Shown here in pieces: positions 19,748-27,929 of a DNA stretch of 64,000 nt (position 1 is its first letter; every line of letters starts with the position of its first letter). The DNA comes from Bradyrhizobium ontarionense. GTDB taxonomy: Bacteria; Pseudomonadota; Alphaproteobacteria; Rhizobiales; Xanthobacteraceae. The translations under genes and the position numbers were made by a program. A model generated the notes under the pieces. The model worked only from the letters and a program-made list of their open reading frames with translations. It ran no database searches and was not told the origin of the DNA. The stretch covers positions 3,038,001 to 3,102,000 of the forward strand of contig NZ_CP088156.1 in NCBI RefSeq assembly GCF_021088345.1, in the 5' to 3' direction.

Positions 19748-19975
19748 ACTTTGGGAAGCCGGCTTATAGCCTCGGGTCTCTGTCTCCGCAAGGCGCAGCA
19801 GGCAGGAAATCGCATCGAAATCGCCGATCGTCCGGAGATGGGTTAACTCGTTGAGGCCACGGCGCTTTACGCGGCGCCCGGAGCGGACGCAGTTGCGCGG
19901 ATCATTTGCGCGCTTCATTCGCACGCTGCCGCCCGCTATAGCCGAGCGCATAAAGCCGCCATAACCACGCCGATC

Positions 19976-20977
19976 ATGTCGCCGCCCGAGACACCTGCGC
20001 TGAACACCCGGATCCTGCCTGCCGACGTGACCGGAATTGCTGACGGTGCGGCGACGTTCGCACGCGGCGGACTGGTCGCGTTCCCGACCGAAACCGTCTA
20101 CGGCCTCGGCGCCGACGCCGCCAATGCCGCGGCGATCGCACGCCTCTACCAGGCCAAGGGCCGTCCGGCCTTCAACCCGCTGATCGCCCATGTCGCCGAT
20201 GTCGCCGCCGCGCGGCGGATCGGGTGCTTCGATGCCACGGCCGAGCGTCTGGCCGCAGCGTTCTGGCCGGGACCGCTGACTTTGGTGGTGCCGCAGGCCG
20301 CCGGCTGCACGGTCGCGGATCTCGCCACGGCCGGCCTGGACACGGTGGCTATCCGCATTCCCTCGCATCCGACCGCGCGGGCGCTGCTCGCGGCGTTCGG
20401 CGGTGCCGTGGTGGCGCCCTCGGCCAACATCTCCGGCCACGTGTCGCCGACCACGGCAGCACATGTCGCGGCCGATCTCGCGGGCCGAATCGATCTGATC
20501 CTGGACGGCGGCCCTGTCGAGGTCGGCGTCGAATCGACCATCGTCGGCTGCTTCGACGAGCCCACGCTGCTGCGCCCGGGCGGCATTCCGAGCGAGGCGA
20601 TCGAGGCGGTGCTCGGGCGCCCGCTGGCGAGGCCCGCCGCCGCAGAAGCCCAAGCACCGGAGCAGCCGCTGGCGCCGGGCATGCTGGCCTCGCACTATGC
20701 GCCGCGCGCCAGCGTGCGCCTCGACGCCACGGACGTCGCGCCCGGCGAGGCCCTGCTCGCCTTCGGACCCGTGACCTTGCCTGGCACCGCCAACGCCACC
20801 GCGATCCTGAACCTGTCCCCCACCGGCGATCCGGCGGAGGCGGCGATGCATCTTTTCGGCTATCTTCGCAGCCTCGATGCCAAGGGAGCGCGCAGCATCG
20901 CCGTGATGCCGATCCCGAACGACGGATTGGGCGAGGCCATCAACGACCGGCTGCGCCGCGCCGCCGCGCCGAGATAA
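19976..20977 (+). CDS. tsaC: L-threonylcarbamoyladenylate synthase (Sua5/TsaC type)
   Basis: A 333-residue enzyme making threonylcarbamoyl-AMP for the t6A37 modification of ANN-decoding tRNAs. The YrdC domain (about residues 20-210) shows FPTETVYGLGADA, KGRPAFNPL and SANISGHVSPT, the ATP/threonine/bicarbonate site. The extra C-terminal ~110 residues form the Sua5 domain, absent in short TsaC. It starts a run of plus-strand genes with short gaps (18 bp to the next). Confidence 0.95.
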   Translation: MSPPETPALNTRILPADVTGIADGAATFARGGLVAFPTETVYGLGADAANAAAIARLYQAKGRPAFNPLIAHVADVAAARRIGCFDATAERLAAAFWPGPLTLVVPQAAGCTVADLATAGLDTVAIRIPSHPTARALLAAFGGAVVAPSANISGHVSPTTAAHVAADLAGRIDLILDGGPVEVGVESTIVGCFDEPTLLRPGGIPSEAIEAVLGRPLARPAAAEAQAPEQPLAPGMLASHYAPRASVRLDATDVAPGEALLAFGPVTLPGTANATAILNLSPTGDPAEAAMHLFGYLRSLDAKGARSIAVMPIPNDGLGEAINDRLRRAAAPR

Positions 20978-20995
20978 CACTGGAAGCGACCGACC

Positions 20996-22423
20996 ATGAA
21001 CATCAGCCCGCCTGCCCTGCCGCCGCTGTCGCCCGACCTGATCGCGCAATTCGCCGCCATCGTCGGCGAGCGCCAGGCGCTGACCGCGCCTGCCGACGTC
21101 GCGCCTTACGTCACCGAGGAGCGTAATCTGTTCCACGGCCGCTCGCCGCTGGTGCTGCGTCCGGGCTCGACCGCCGAGGTCGTCGCGATCTGCAGGCTCG
21201 CCAGCGAGCACCGCATCGCGCTGGTGCCGCAGGGCGGCAACACCGGCCTCGTCGGCGGCCAGACGCCGCACAATGGCGAGGTGGTGGTGTCGCTGAAGCG
21301 CATGGACAGGATTCGCGAGGTCGACACTGCCTCCAACACCATGATCGCGGAGGCCGGCGTGGTGCTGCAGGTTGCGCAGCAGAAGGCCGCCGAGGTCGAC
21401 CGGTTGTTTCCGCTGTCGCTCGGCGCCGAGGGCAGCTGCACCATCGGCGGCAATCTCTCGACCAATGCCGGCGGCACCGCCGCGCTGGCCTATGGCGTGG
21501 CGCGCGAGATGGCGCTCGGGGTCGAGGTCGTGCTGGCCGACGGGCGCGTGCTCAACGCGCTGTCGAAATTGAAGAAGGACAACACCGGCTACGATCTGCG
21601 CAACCTGTTCATCGGCGCCGAGGGCACGCTCGGCATCATTACCGCGGCGAGCCTGAAGCTGTTCCCGAAGCCGCGCGCGGTCGAGACCAGCTTCGTCGGG
21701 CTGAAGTCGCCGGAGGACGCGCTCAAGCTGCTCGCGATCGCGCAAGCCGAGGCCGCCGGCAGCCTGACCAGCTTCGAGCTGATCGCGGCGATCGCGCTCG
21801 ACTTCTCGGTCCGCCACGCCGCCGGCAACCGCGCGCCACTTACCGGCCAGCATCCCTGGTTCGTGCTGATGGAATTGTCGTCGTCGCGCGACGATGCCCG
21901 CGCCACGCTCGAGACGATCCTGGAAAAGGGCCTCGAGGACGGTATCGTCGATGACGCCGCGATCGCCGACAGCCTCGCCCAGCGCATGGCGTTCTGGAAG
22001 CTGCGCGAGGACATCTCGGCGGCGCAGAAGCCGGAGGGCGGCTCGATCAAGCACGACATCTCAGTGCCGGTCGCCGCAGTGCCGGCCTTCATTGCGGAGG
22101 CCAACGCCGCCGTGGTGAAGCTGATGCCCGGCGCGCGCCCGGTGCCGTTCGGCCATCTCGGCGACGGCAACATCCACTACAATGTCAGCCAGCCGATCGG
22201 CGCCAACACCGCCGACTATCTCGCGCGCTGGCACGAGGTCAACGCGGTCGTGTTCGAGATCGTACTGCGCATGGGCGGCTCGATCTCGGCCGAGCACGGC
22301 ATCGGCGTCCTCAAGCGCGACGAGCTGCCCGACGTGAAGGATCCGACCGCCATCGCGCTGATGCGCGCGATCAAGGCGCAGTTCGATCCGCTCGGGATCA
22401 TGAATCCCGGCAAGGTTCTCTAG
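20996..22423 (+). CDS. FAD-linked D-2-hydroxyacid dehydrogenase (GlcD/D2HGDH family)
   Basis: A 475-residue flavoprotein with an N-terminal FAD-binding PCMH domain (PQGGNTGLVGGQTP and GGNLSTNAGGTAALAYG) and a C-terminal FAD-oxidase domain with the metal-binding histidines in GHLGDGNIHYN and SAEHGIG. These enzymes oxidise D-2-hydroxyglutarate, D-lactate or similar acids to 2-oxoacids. No glycolate oxidase partner genes (glcE/glcF) are next to it, which favours a D2HGDH-like single-subunit enzyme. Substrate cannot be fixed from sequence alone. Confidence 0.92.
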   Translation: MNISPPALPPLSPDLIAQFAAIVGERQALTAPADVAPYVTEERNLFHGRSPLVLRPGSTAEVVAICRLASEHRIALVPQGGNTGLVGGQTPHNGEVVVSLKRMDRIREVDTASNTMIAEAGVVLQVAQQKAAEVDRLFPLSLGAEGSCTIGGNLSTNAGGTAALAYGVAREMALGVEVVLADGRVLNALSKLKKDNTGYDLRNLFIGAEGTLGIITAASLKLFPKPRAVETSFVGLKSPEDALKLLAIAQAEAAGSLTSFELIAAIALDFSVRHAAGNRAPLTGQHPWFVLMELSSSRDDARATLETILEKGLEDGIVDDAAIADSLAQRMAFWKLREDISAAQKPEGGSIKHDISVPVAAVPAFIAEANAAVVKLMPGARPVPFGHLGDGNIHYNVSQPIGANTADYLARWHEVNAVVFEIVLRMGGSISAEHGIGVLKRDELPDVKDPTAIALMRAIKAQFDPLGIMNPGKVL

Positions 22424-22438
22424 GATTTCGACTCTCCC

Positions 22439-22894
22439 ATGGACACAGCCCCTGCTCTTGCGATCTCCGACATCACCGATGCCGATGTTCCCGCCATCAT
22501 CGCGCTGTGGCAGCGCTGCGGCCTGACGCGGCCGTGGAACGATCCGGCCGCCGACATCGCGCTCGCCCGCCGCGGCGAAAGCTCCACCATCCTGGTCGGC
22601 CGCGCCGGCGGCGCGATCGCAGCCTCCGCCATGGTCGGCCATGACGGCCATCGCGGCTGGGTCTACTACGTCAGCGTCGATCCCGACCATCGCGGCCGCG
22701 ATCTTGGCCGCGCCATCATGGCGGCGGCGGAGGACTGGCTGCGCACGCGCGGCGTCGCCAAACTGATGCTGATGGTGCGCGGCGACAACACCAAGGTGCA
22801 GGCGTTCTACAATCAGCTCGACTATGCCGTGCAGGACAGCGTCGTGTTCTCGAAATGGCTCGACGGCCGCGAGCCCACGCCCGGCATGAAATAG
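22439..22894 (+). CDS. GNAT acetyltransferase, YpeA-like
   Basis: A 151-residue single GNAT domain. The acetyl-CoA binding region is seen as VSVDPDHRGRDLGRAIM, with the late GDNTKVQAFYNQLDY segment typical of YpeA. It follows the dehydrogenase by 15 bp and precedes a Nudix gene by 9 bp, so it is in the same operon. The acceptor substrate is unknown. Confidence 0.9.
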   Translation: MDTAPALAISDITDADVPAIIALWQRCGLTRPWNDPAADIALARRGESSTILVGRAGGAIAASAMVGHDGHRGWVYYVSVDPDHRGRDLGRAIMAAAEDWLRTRGVAKLMLMVRGDNTKVQAFYNQLDYAVQDSVVFSKWLDGREPTPGMK

Positions 22895-22903
22895 AGGTCC
22901 AGC

Positions 22904-23485
22904 ATGAGCATTTCCGACCGCATCCGCGTCCACGAGCGGCGCGTGCTGTCCGACCATTACGGCACGCTGAGCTCGACGAAATTCGAGTGGCGGCGCGACG
23001 ACGGCACGTGGCAGACGCAGAGCCGCGACGTGTTCGACCGCGGCAACGCGGCGGCAATCCTGCCCTACAACCTGCAACGGCGCAGCGTGATCCTGGTCCG
23101 GCAGTTCCGTTATCCGGCATTCGTCAACGGCTATGACGATCTCCTGATCGAGGCCGCGGCAGGCCTGCTCGATGATGCCTCGCCGGAGGAACGCATCCGC
23201 CTCGAGGCCGAGGAGGAAACCGGCTATCGCCTGCACGACGTCAAGTTCGTGTTCGAGGCCTTCATGAGCCCGGGCGTCGTCACCGAGAAGATCCACTTCT
23301 TCGTCGCCGCCTACGAGCCCGAGATGCGCGTCAGCGCCGGCGGCGGCCTCGCGCATGAGGGCGAGGAGATCGAGGTGCTCGAGGTCGGCATCGACGACGC
23401 GCTCGCGATGGTCGCCGACGGGCGCATCCAGGATGCCAAGACCATCATGCTGCTGCAGCACGCCGCGCTGAAGATCTTCGTCTGA
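22904..23485 (+). CDS. Nudix hydrolase, NudK/ADP-ribose pyrophosphatase type
   Basis: A 193-residue protein close to NudK (GDP-mannose/ADP-sugar pyrophosphatase). Family blocks include LVRQFRYPAFVNG and a Nudix box region AGLLDDASPEER followed by EAEEETGY. The box deviates from the strict consensus (Ser where the first Glu is usual) but keeps the EExxG metal-binding core, as other NudK proteins do. Ribosome binding site AGGTCCAGC is weak. Last gene of the run starting at 19976. Confidence 0.85.
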   Translation: MSISDRIRVHERRVLSDHYGTLSSTKFEWRRDDGTWQTQSRDVFDRGNAAAILPYNLQRRSVILVRQFRYPAFVNGYDDLLIEAAAGLLDDASPEERIRLEAEEETGYRLHDVKFVFEAFMSPGVVTEKIHFFVAAYEPEMRVSAGGGLAHEGEEIEVLEVGIDDALAMVADGRIQDAKTIMLLQHAALKIFV

Positions 23486-23523
23486 GCGGGGCCTGCGCGC
23501 CGACCGCACCGTCCTGCTCCACT

Positions 23524-23623
23524 GTCGTCCTCCGCGAAAGCGGGGGACCCAGTATTCCACCGACATCGGTTTTCACATGAGCGGCCGCGGCGTACTGGAT
23601 CCCGCCTTCGCGGGTATGACGAC
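23524..23623. repeat. Palindromic intergenic repeat (about 100 bp)
   Basis: Imperfect inverted arms of about 31 bp (GTCGTCCTCCGCGAAAGCGG at 23524 and its complement ending at 23623) around a short spacer. A related half occurs near 27780 and 63800. It lies between two convergent genes and may also act as a terminator. Confidence 0.75.
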
Positions 23624-23646
23624 CTTCTTCGTTGATGCGCCCTGCC

Positions 23647-24417
23647 TCAAAACAGACTCCCCTGCCCATCATCCGCAGGCGCAGTTGAAGTCTTGCGTGA
23701 TACAACCTTCTTCGCCGGTTTGCGCTGCGCGTCCTCCGCAGCACGCATCTCCTCGGTCATCGGCAGCAGCAGCTGCTCATCGTCGTTGGCCACCGTGTTG
23801 ACGCGCGTCGACACCTCGTACCACGCGAACTCGCCCTCTCGCGGCGCGACCAGCAGCCTCATGACCTCGTCGGCATCATCGGAGCGGCAGTCGAGCCAGA
23901 GCGAGAAATCGTCCGGCCTGATCGTCACGGGAACGCGATGATGCAGCATGGCGAGATCACCGCTCGCGGCCGCCGTGACGATCGCCACCGTGTCGACCTC
24001 CTCGCCGTTCGGTCCCATCCAGGTCTCGGCGAGGGCGGCGAAGCCGAGCGGCGCGCGATCACTGCGATGGATGAAGAACGGACGCTTGCGGCCGTCGATC
24101 ACCTGCCATTCGTAATATCCATCAGCGGGCACAAGAACGCGGCGCCGCCGGATCGCATTCTTGAACGCCGGCTTGTCGCGTACGGTCTCCGAACGCGCAT
24201 TGATCAGCAGCGTGAAATTGCGGGGATCCTTGACCCAGGCCGGCATGAAGCCCCAGCGCATCAGGCGAAAATGGCGCTTGTCGTGATCCAGGAGTATTAC
24301 GGAGATCGGCTGCGTCGGGGCGATATTGTGGCGCGGCGGAAAGTTCGGCTGCTCCTCGTAGCCGAACATCTGCCGCAGTGCCGCGGGTGGTGAAGTGATC
24401 ACGAAGCGTCCACACAT
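23647..24417 (-). CDS. SOS response-associated peptidase (SRAP, YedK/HMCES family)
   Basis: A 256-residue SRAP protein, which crosslinks to abasic sites in single-stranded DNA and shields them. The start must be the ATG at 24417, because the catalytic cysteine has to be residue 2 (MCGRF); an in-frame ATG four codons earlier would block it. Other active-site parts are NIAPTQ, DGYYEW and the histidine in LHHRVPV. The C-terminal tail is Lys/Ala-rich and probably disordered. Confidence 0.93.
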   Translation of the reverse strand: MCGRFVITSPPAALRQMFGYEEQPNFPPRHNIAPTQPISVILLDHDKRHFRLMRWGFMPAWVKDPRNFTLLINARSETVRDKPAFKNAIRRRRVLVPADGYYEWQVIDGRKRPFFIHRSDRAPLGFAALAETWMGPNGEEVDTVAIVTAAASGDLAMLHHRVPVTIRPDDFSLWLDCRSDDADEVMRLLVAPREGEFAWYEVSTRVNTVANDDEQLLLPMTEEMRAAEDAQRKPAKKVVSRKTSTAPADDGQGSLF

Positions 24418-24479
24418 AATCTCACTCAAATCGTCGTGTGTTCAGCACCTTTTAACTCCGGTTGCCAACACTGCGGCGG

Positions 24480-25025
24480 ATGACCGCCGCGGCCCCACAC
24501 TCCATGCATTCCGATCGCACGACCCGGCGACCGGCAGGCAGTTCCGTTGATCCGGCGCGTGCCGCGATCCTGCGTGCCGCCAACATCAATCCGCGCACCG
24601 GGCTTGCCACCGACTATCTGAATCATTTCAACGAAGCCGTGATGCTGCTCGAAATGATCCCGGACATTCCGGAATGCGCTGAGGACTTCCTGGCGTGGAC
24701 GCCGCTGACCTATCCAGAACATTTCACCCACACCAATTTCAAGGCCCGCGATCTCGTCATCGAGGCCTATGAACAGGCCGAGCCGTCAATTCGTGACAAA
24801 TTCGATCGTCTCACGCAGACCATGACCGAGATCCTGCTCGCGGTCGGCAGCGCGATGCGCGAAGCCAAGCAGGACAAGACCAAGGCGAAGCTCGCCGAGG
24901 AGGCTGCCGGCTGGGTCAAGCCGCTGGTGACACAGGCCGGCGGCATCATCAACGGCGACATCGAGGTCGATCCGGACCCGGTCGATGAGGTCGATACGGT
25001 CGACGCCATCATGGCGGGCTACTGA
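24480..25025 (+). CDS. Conserved hypothetical protein
   Basis: About 181 residues, mostly helical, with an acidic tail (EVDPDPVDEVDTVD). No domain recognised; similar proteins occur across Bradyrhizobium as far as I recall. The start is uncertain: ATG at 24480 is used, with ATGs at 24462 and 24504 as alternatives, none having a strong ribosome binding site. Codon use looks like that of neighbouring genes. It is divergent from the SRAP gene. Confidence 0.75.
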   Translation: MTAAAPHSMHSDRTTRRPAGSSVDPARAAILRAANINPRTGLATDYLNHFNEAVMLLEMIPDIPECAEDFLAWTPLTYPEHFTHTNFKARDLVIEAYEQAEPSIRDKFDRLTQTMTEILLAVGSAMREAKQDKTKAKLAEEAAGWVKPLVTQAGGIINGDIEVDPDPVDEVDTVDAIMAGY

Positions 25026-25095
25026 GCCGTCACGCGACGGGGCTGAAAGCACGATACGATTCATATAACGTCGCGTTGTCCCGGAGCAGCATGCG

Positions 25096-25515
25096 ATGAC
25101 CGTCCCCACGCCTCCCCGCCATCCCCAACTCGCCGTCAGCGCCGCGATCTTTCGCGACGGCAAAACCCTGCTGGTGCGCCGCGCCCGCGCCCCGGCCAAA
25201 GGCGTCTACACGCTGCCGGGCGGCCGGGTCGAGTTCGGCGAGAGCCTGCACGAGGCGCTGGCGCGCGAGGTGATGGAGGAGACCGGGCTGTCGATGGCCA
25301 TCATCGGGCTGGCCGGCTGGCGCGAGGTTCTGCCGGCTCAGGGCGGCGGCGGCCATTACGTGATTCTGCCGTTCGCCGCGCGCTGGCAGGCCGGCGAGAT
25401 CAAACTGAACCCGGAACTCGACGACTTCCAATGGCGCGTCCCGGATGCGCTGGAGGGCCTGCCGCTGACCGACGGGTTGCCGGACATCATCGCCGCGGCC
25501 CGGGCGCTGCTGTAG
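25096..25515 (+). CDS. Nudix hydrolase
   Basis: A 139-residue single Nudix domain with a fully canonical box, starting GGRVEFGESLHEAL and ending AREVMEETGL. Such small Nudix proteins hydrolyse nucleoside diphosphate derivatives, including oxidised dNTPs; the substrate here is open. Stands alone between two hypothetical genes. Confidence 0.92.
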   Translation: MTVPTPPRHPQLAVSAAIFRDGKTLLVRRARAPAKGVYTLPGGRVEFGESLHEALAREVMEETGLSMAIIGLAGWREVLPAQGGGGHYVILPFAARWQAGEIKLNPELDDFQWRVPDALEGLPLTDGLPDIIAAARALL

Positions 25516-25566
25516 GCGCGCCTTGCGTCTGCCGCCGGGCAAAGGCATATCACTGCTGTGGTTCCC

Positions 25567-25947
25567 ATGATCTCCAAGCGCCTGCTGGCCGTCCTGATGC
25601 TCTCTGCGGCTTGCGCCATCGTCCCGGCGCGGGCGCAGGATGCGGCTGCGCCGTTCGATGGCGACCTGCAGCGGCTGTCCGAGATCCTCGGCACCCTGCA
25701 TTACCTCAGGGGCATCTGCGGCAGCAACGAAGGCGCCAAATGGCGCAACCAGATGCAGGCGCTGGTCGATGCCGAGACCCCGTCGGGCGAGCGCCGCGCC
25801 CGAATGATCGCCGGCTTCAACCGCGGTTACAACGGCTTCCAGCAGACCTACCGGACCTGTACGCCCGCGGCGATGGTCGCGATCCGCCGCTACATCGACG
25901 AGGGCTCCAAGATCTCGCGCGATCTCACCGCCCGCTACGCCAATTAA
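25567..25947 (+). CDS. TIGR02301-family secreted protein
   Basis: A 126-residue protein with a clear signal peptide (residues 1-22, cut after ARAQ) and the conserved TIGR02301 core (LSEILGTLHYLRGICG, later FNRGYNGFQQTYRTC). Two conserved cysteines may form a disulfide. Function unknown; restricted to Rhizobiales-type bacteria. The ATG at 25567 is chosen over a GTG nine bases earlier. Confidence 0.85.
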   Translation: MISKRLLAVLMLSAACAIVPARAQDAAAPFDGDLQRLSEILGTLHYLRGICGSNEGAKWRNQMQALVDAETPSGERRARMIAGFNRGYNGFQQTYRTCTPAAMVAIRRYIDEGSKISRDLTARYAN

Positions 25948-26115
25948 CGGCCCACGGGGTTGGACTCTCAGGCGTTATCCACGTTTGCGTTAACCCTGTT
26001 AACCTTTCCTAAAGAACTGGCCTAGGCGTCCACGCACTGCGTGATAAACCTCACGGGTCGGACGCGCCCGCGTTCGGAAGTCAACGTGCCTCGCGGCCTC
26101 GCCAGACTGAATTCA

Positions 26116-26382
26116 ATGAGCTTTCCCCTGCCTTTCAGCGCCCTCCCCGCCGCCCTGCCCGATCACGAGCAGAAGCAGGCCGCGCTCAGCTATCTCAACG
26201 AAGCCTGGGCGGAAGCGCGCCATGACGGCGTCGACGGCGACTGCCTGGCGCAGGCGAGCCTGTTCGCGGCGCTGGCCGAGCTCGTCACCACCTATGGCGA
26301 GGACGCGGTCGCGACCTTCGTCGAGGGGATGCCGGACCGCGTGCGCAACGGCGAATTCTCGCTGGCGCGGGCGACGCAGTAG
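26116..26382 (+). CDS. Conserved small hypothetical protein
   Basis: An 88-residue, acidic, helical protein (MSFPLPFSALPAALPD at the start, FVEGMPDRVRNGEF near the end). I do not recognise a domain, but length and composition match a small protein seen in Bradyrhizobium. A double GTTAAC motif lies at 25989-26004 upstream and may be part of its promoter. The frame is open for 25 codons further upstream without support. Confidence 0.7.
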   Translation: MSFPLPFSALPAALPDHEQKQAALSYLNEAWAEARHDGVDGDCLAQASLFAALAELVTTYGEDAVATFVEGMPDRVRNGEFSLARATQ

Positions 26383-26407
26383 GGTTCGCGGTTTTAACGT
26401 TTCACTC

Positions 26408-26490
26408 GTAGCCCGGATCAGCGTAGCGACATCGGGGGTCTCACGCGGTGCATCGGCGAACCCGGATGTCGCTACGCTGATCCGGGCTAC
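26408..26490. repeat. Palindromic repeat, 83 bp
   Basis: Arms at 26408-26436 and 26461-26490 are inverted copies, perfect over 26 bp (GTAGCCCGGATCAGCGTAGC at the left end), with a 24-bp spacer. First element of the repeat cluster. Confidence 0.85.
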
Positions 26491-26561
26491 ACGACTGGAT
26501 CCCTGCCTGCGCGGGGATGACAGTAGTAGGTGCTGCGACATCAGCGAACCATCGCAGTGCC

Positions 26562-26702
26562 GTAGGGTGGGCAAAGGCGCGCCCATGGTGCCTGTTTGAT
26601 GCGACGCTCTCGCGCGCGCCGTGCCCACCATTGAGCTCCGAGTCTGCCTCGCGACGGTGGGCACGCGACCACCCTGCGGGCGGCTGCTTTGCCCACCCTA
26701 CG
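26562..26702. repeat. Intergenic repeat, copy A, bounded by GTAGGGTGGGCAAA
   Basis: A 141-bp element flanked by inverted ends GTAGGGTGGGCAAA and TTTGCCCACCCTAC, with further GTGGGCAC/GCCCAC repeats inside. A second copy lies at 27410-27550. Confidence 0.8.
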
Positions 26703-27409
26703 CCTCAAACTCGCTGATCTAAGTCAGCAGCAGCGTTCATCTTCACATGTCAAAGAGCGATCGAGCATGCATCGTCGTTCTCGCGGCGCGATTCGCGTCC
26801 GAGCAATGACTGACGTTCGTCCCTCGCAGAAATCGAGGGCGCAGGGAAGGCTGGGCGTCGGCTGACGCCCATGGCCCCCGTGCGAACAAGAAGCACGGGG
26901 CAGGAACCACAGGTGCAGCCGGATGAACCCAGCCTTCCCTGCGCGATGGTTTTAACGCTTGCTTCGTGCTCTCCCTGGGGACCGGCTTGATTGCCCCCAT
27001 CGCCCGCGCTGGTGCTTTCGCATCTCAACGGCGAGCTTGACCTCAGCATCGGGAGGCCAGGACCACACGACTTCACGTCCGCATCGATGTTGTTCGTCCG
27101 CGCAACAGAGTCACGCTGCAACCCGACACGTCCACCGCCTCCCCGCCTCGCGTCTCGTGACGACCGCGCGTACGCCCCTCTCGTTGAGGCGGGATGGACG
27201 TAAGGTAGGCATGGATTCCGTAAAAGCGAAAGAGGAATTTTTGACGCGAGATGTGCCACGTGCACGATCGCGCTGAGATCGCGCGTCAAATTGATGTTTC
27301 GGCGCATGCGATTTGCGTCGTTTGACGACGACGAAGGTCGGACCATCCGGACAAATCGCGCAACTGATTTGCCCGGCGGGCACGGCGTGGTCGCACAGCA
27401 CGTGATCGC
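26703..27409. other. Gene-poor stretch between repeat copies
   Basis: Nothing supported as coding. The part around 26810-27000 contains the motif GCAGGGAAGGCTGGG and its inverted counterpart CCCAGCCTTCCCTGC at 26931-26945, which together resemble another repeat family common in Bradyrhizobium intergenic DNA. Confidence 0.55.
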
Positions 27410-27550
27410 GTAGGGTGGGCAAAGCAGACGCCCGCAGGGCGGTCGTGTGCCCACCGTCGATCAGCGCGCGCGGAAACAAAGTGGTGGGCACGGCGCGATG
27501 GAGCAGAGCACGACGCACGGCCGTCGCGTGCGCGCCTTTGCCCAACCTAC
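27410..27550. repeat. Intergenic repeat, copy B, bounded by GTAGGGTGGGCAAA
   Basis: Second copy of the element at 26562-26702, with the same inverted ends (the right end has one mismatch, CCCAACCTAC). The internal GCAGACGCCCGCAGGGCGGTC segment matches copy A in reverse orientation. Confidence 0.8.
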
Positions 27551-27566
27551 TGCGCTGCTCGTGAAT

Positions 27567-27727
27567 GCGCCCTCGCCCCTTGCGGGAGAGGGCATGTAGG
27601 AAAGCGCAGCAATCTCGGTCGGGTGAGGGGTATGCTTCCACGAGCGTGGCGCTCGGAGAGAGACCCCTCACCCAACCGAGCAAGTGGATCGGCCGGTGAT
27701 GCCCTCTCCCGCAAGGGGAGAGGGCGC
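27567..27727. repeat. Large inverted repeat, 161 bp, copy 1
   Basis: Outer arms GCGCCCTCGCCCCTTGCGGG and its complement at 27705-27727 enclose a second inverted pair, CTCGGTCGGGTGAGGGGT and ACCCCTCACCCAACCGAG. The same element recurs at 63841-64000. Confidence 0.85.
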
Positions 27728-27830
27728 TGTATCGCACAGCGAATCGCTGACAGATCTAACGCGATCCGCCGCTGAGTCCTGGATCCCCGCCTTGCGCGGG
27801 ATGACAGCGAGAAGCATCATAGAAACTCCG

Positions 27831-27905
27831 CGTCATTGCGAGCGCAGCGAAGCAATCCAGGGCTCAGCAAGGACTCTGGATTGCTTCGCTGCGCTCGCAA
27901 TGACG
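27831..27905. repeat. Perfect 30-bp inverted repeat
   Basis: Arms 27831-27860 and 27876-27905 are exact complements (starting CGTCATTGCGAGCGCAGCGA) with a 15-base loop. It lies 25 bp after the dihydroorotase stop and could act as its transcription end. Confidence 0.88.
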
Positions 27906-27929
27906 GAGTAAAGCAACGAGCAACGGACC

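Noticed and set aside
19514..22054. Long minus-strand frame covering tRNA-Pro, tsaC and the dehydrogenase
   Set aside because: It crosses a tRNA gene and is antisense to well-supported genes.
26383..27929. CRISPR array in the repeat-rich stretch
   Set aside because: Repeats are palindromic, of different families and not regularly spaced; no cas genes occur in the window.
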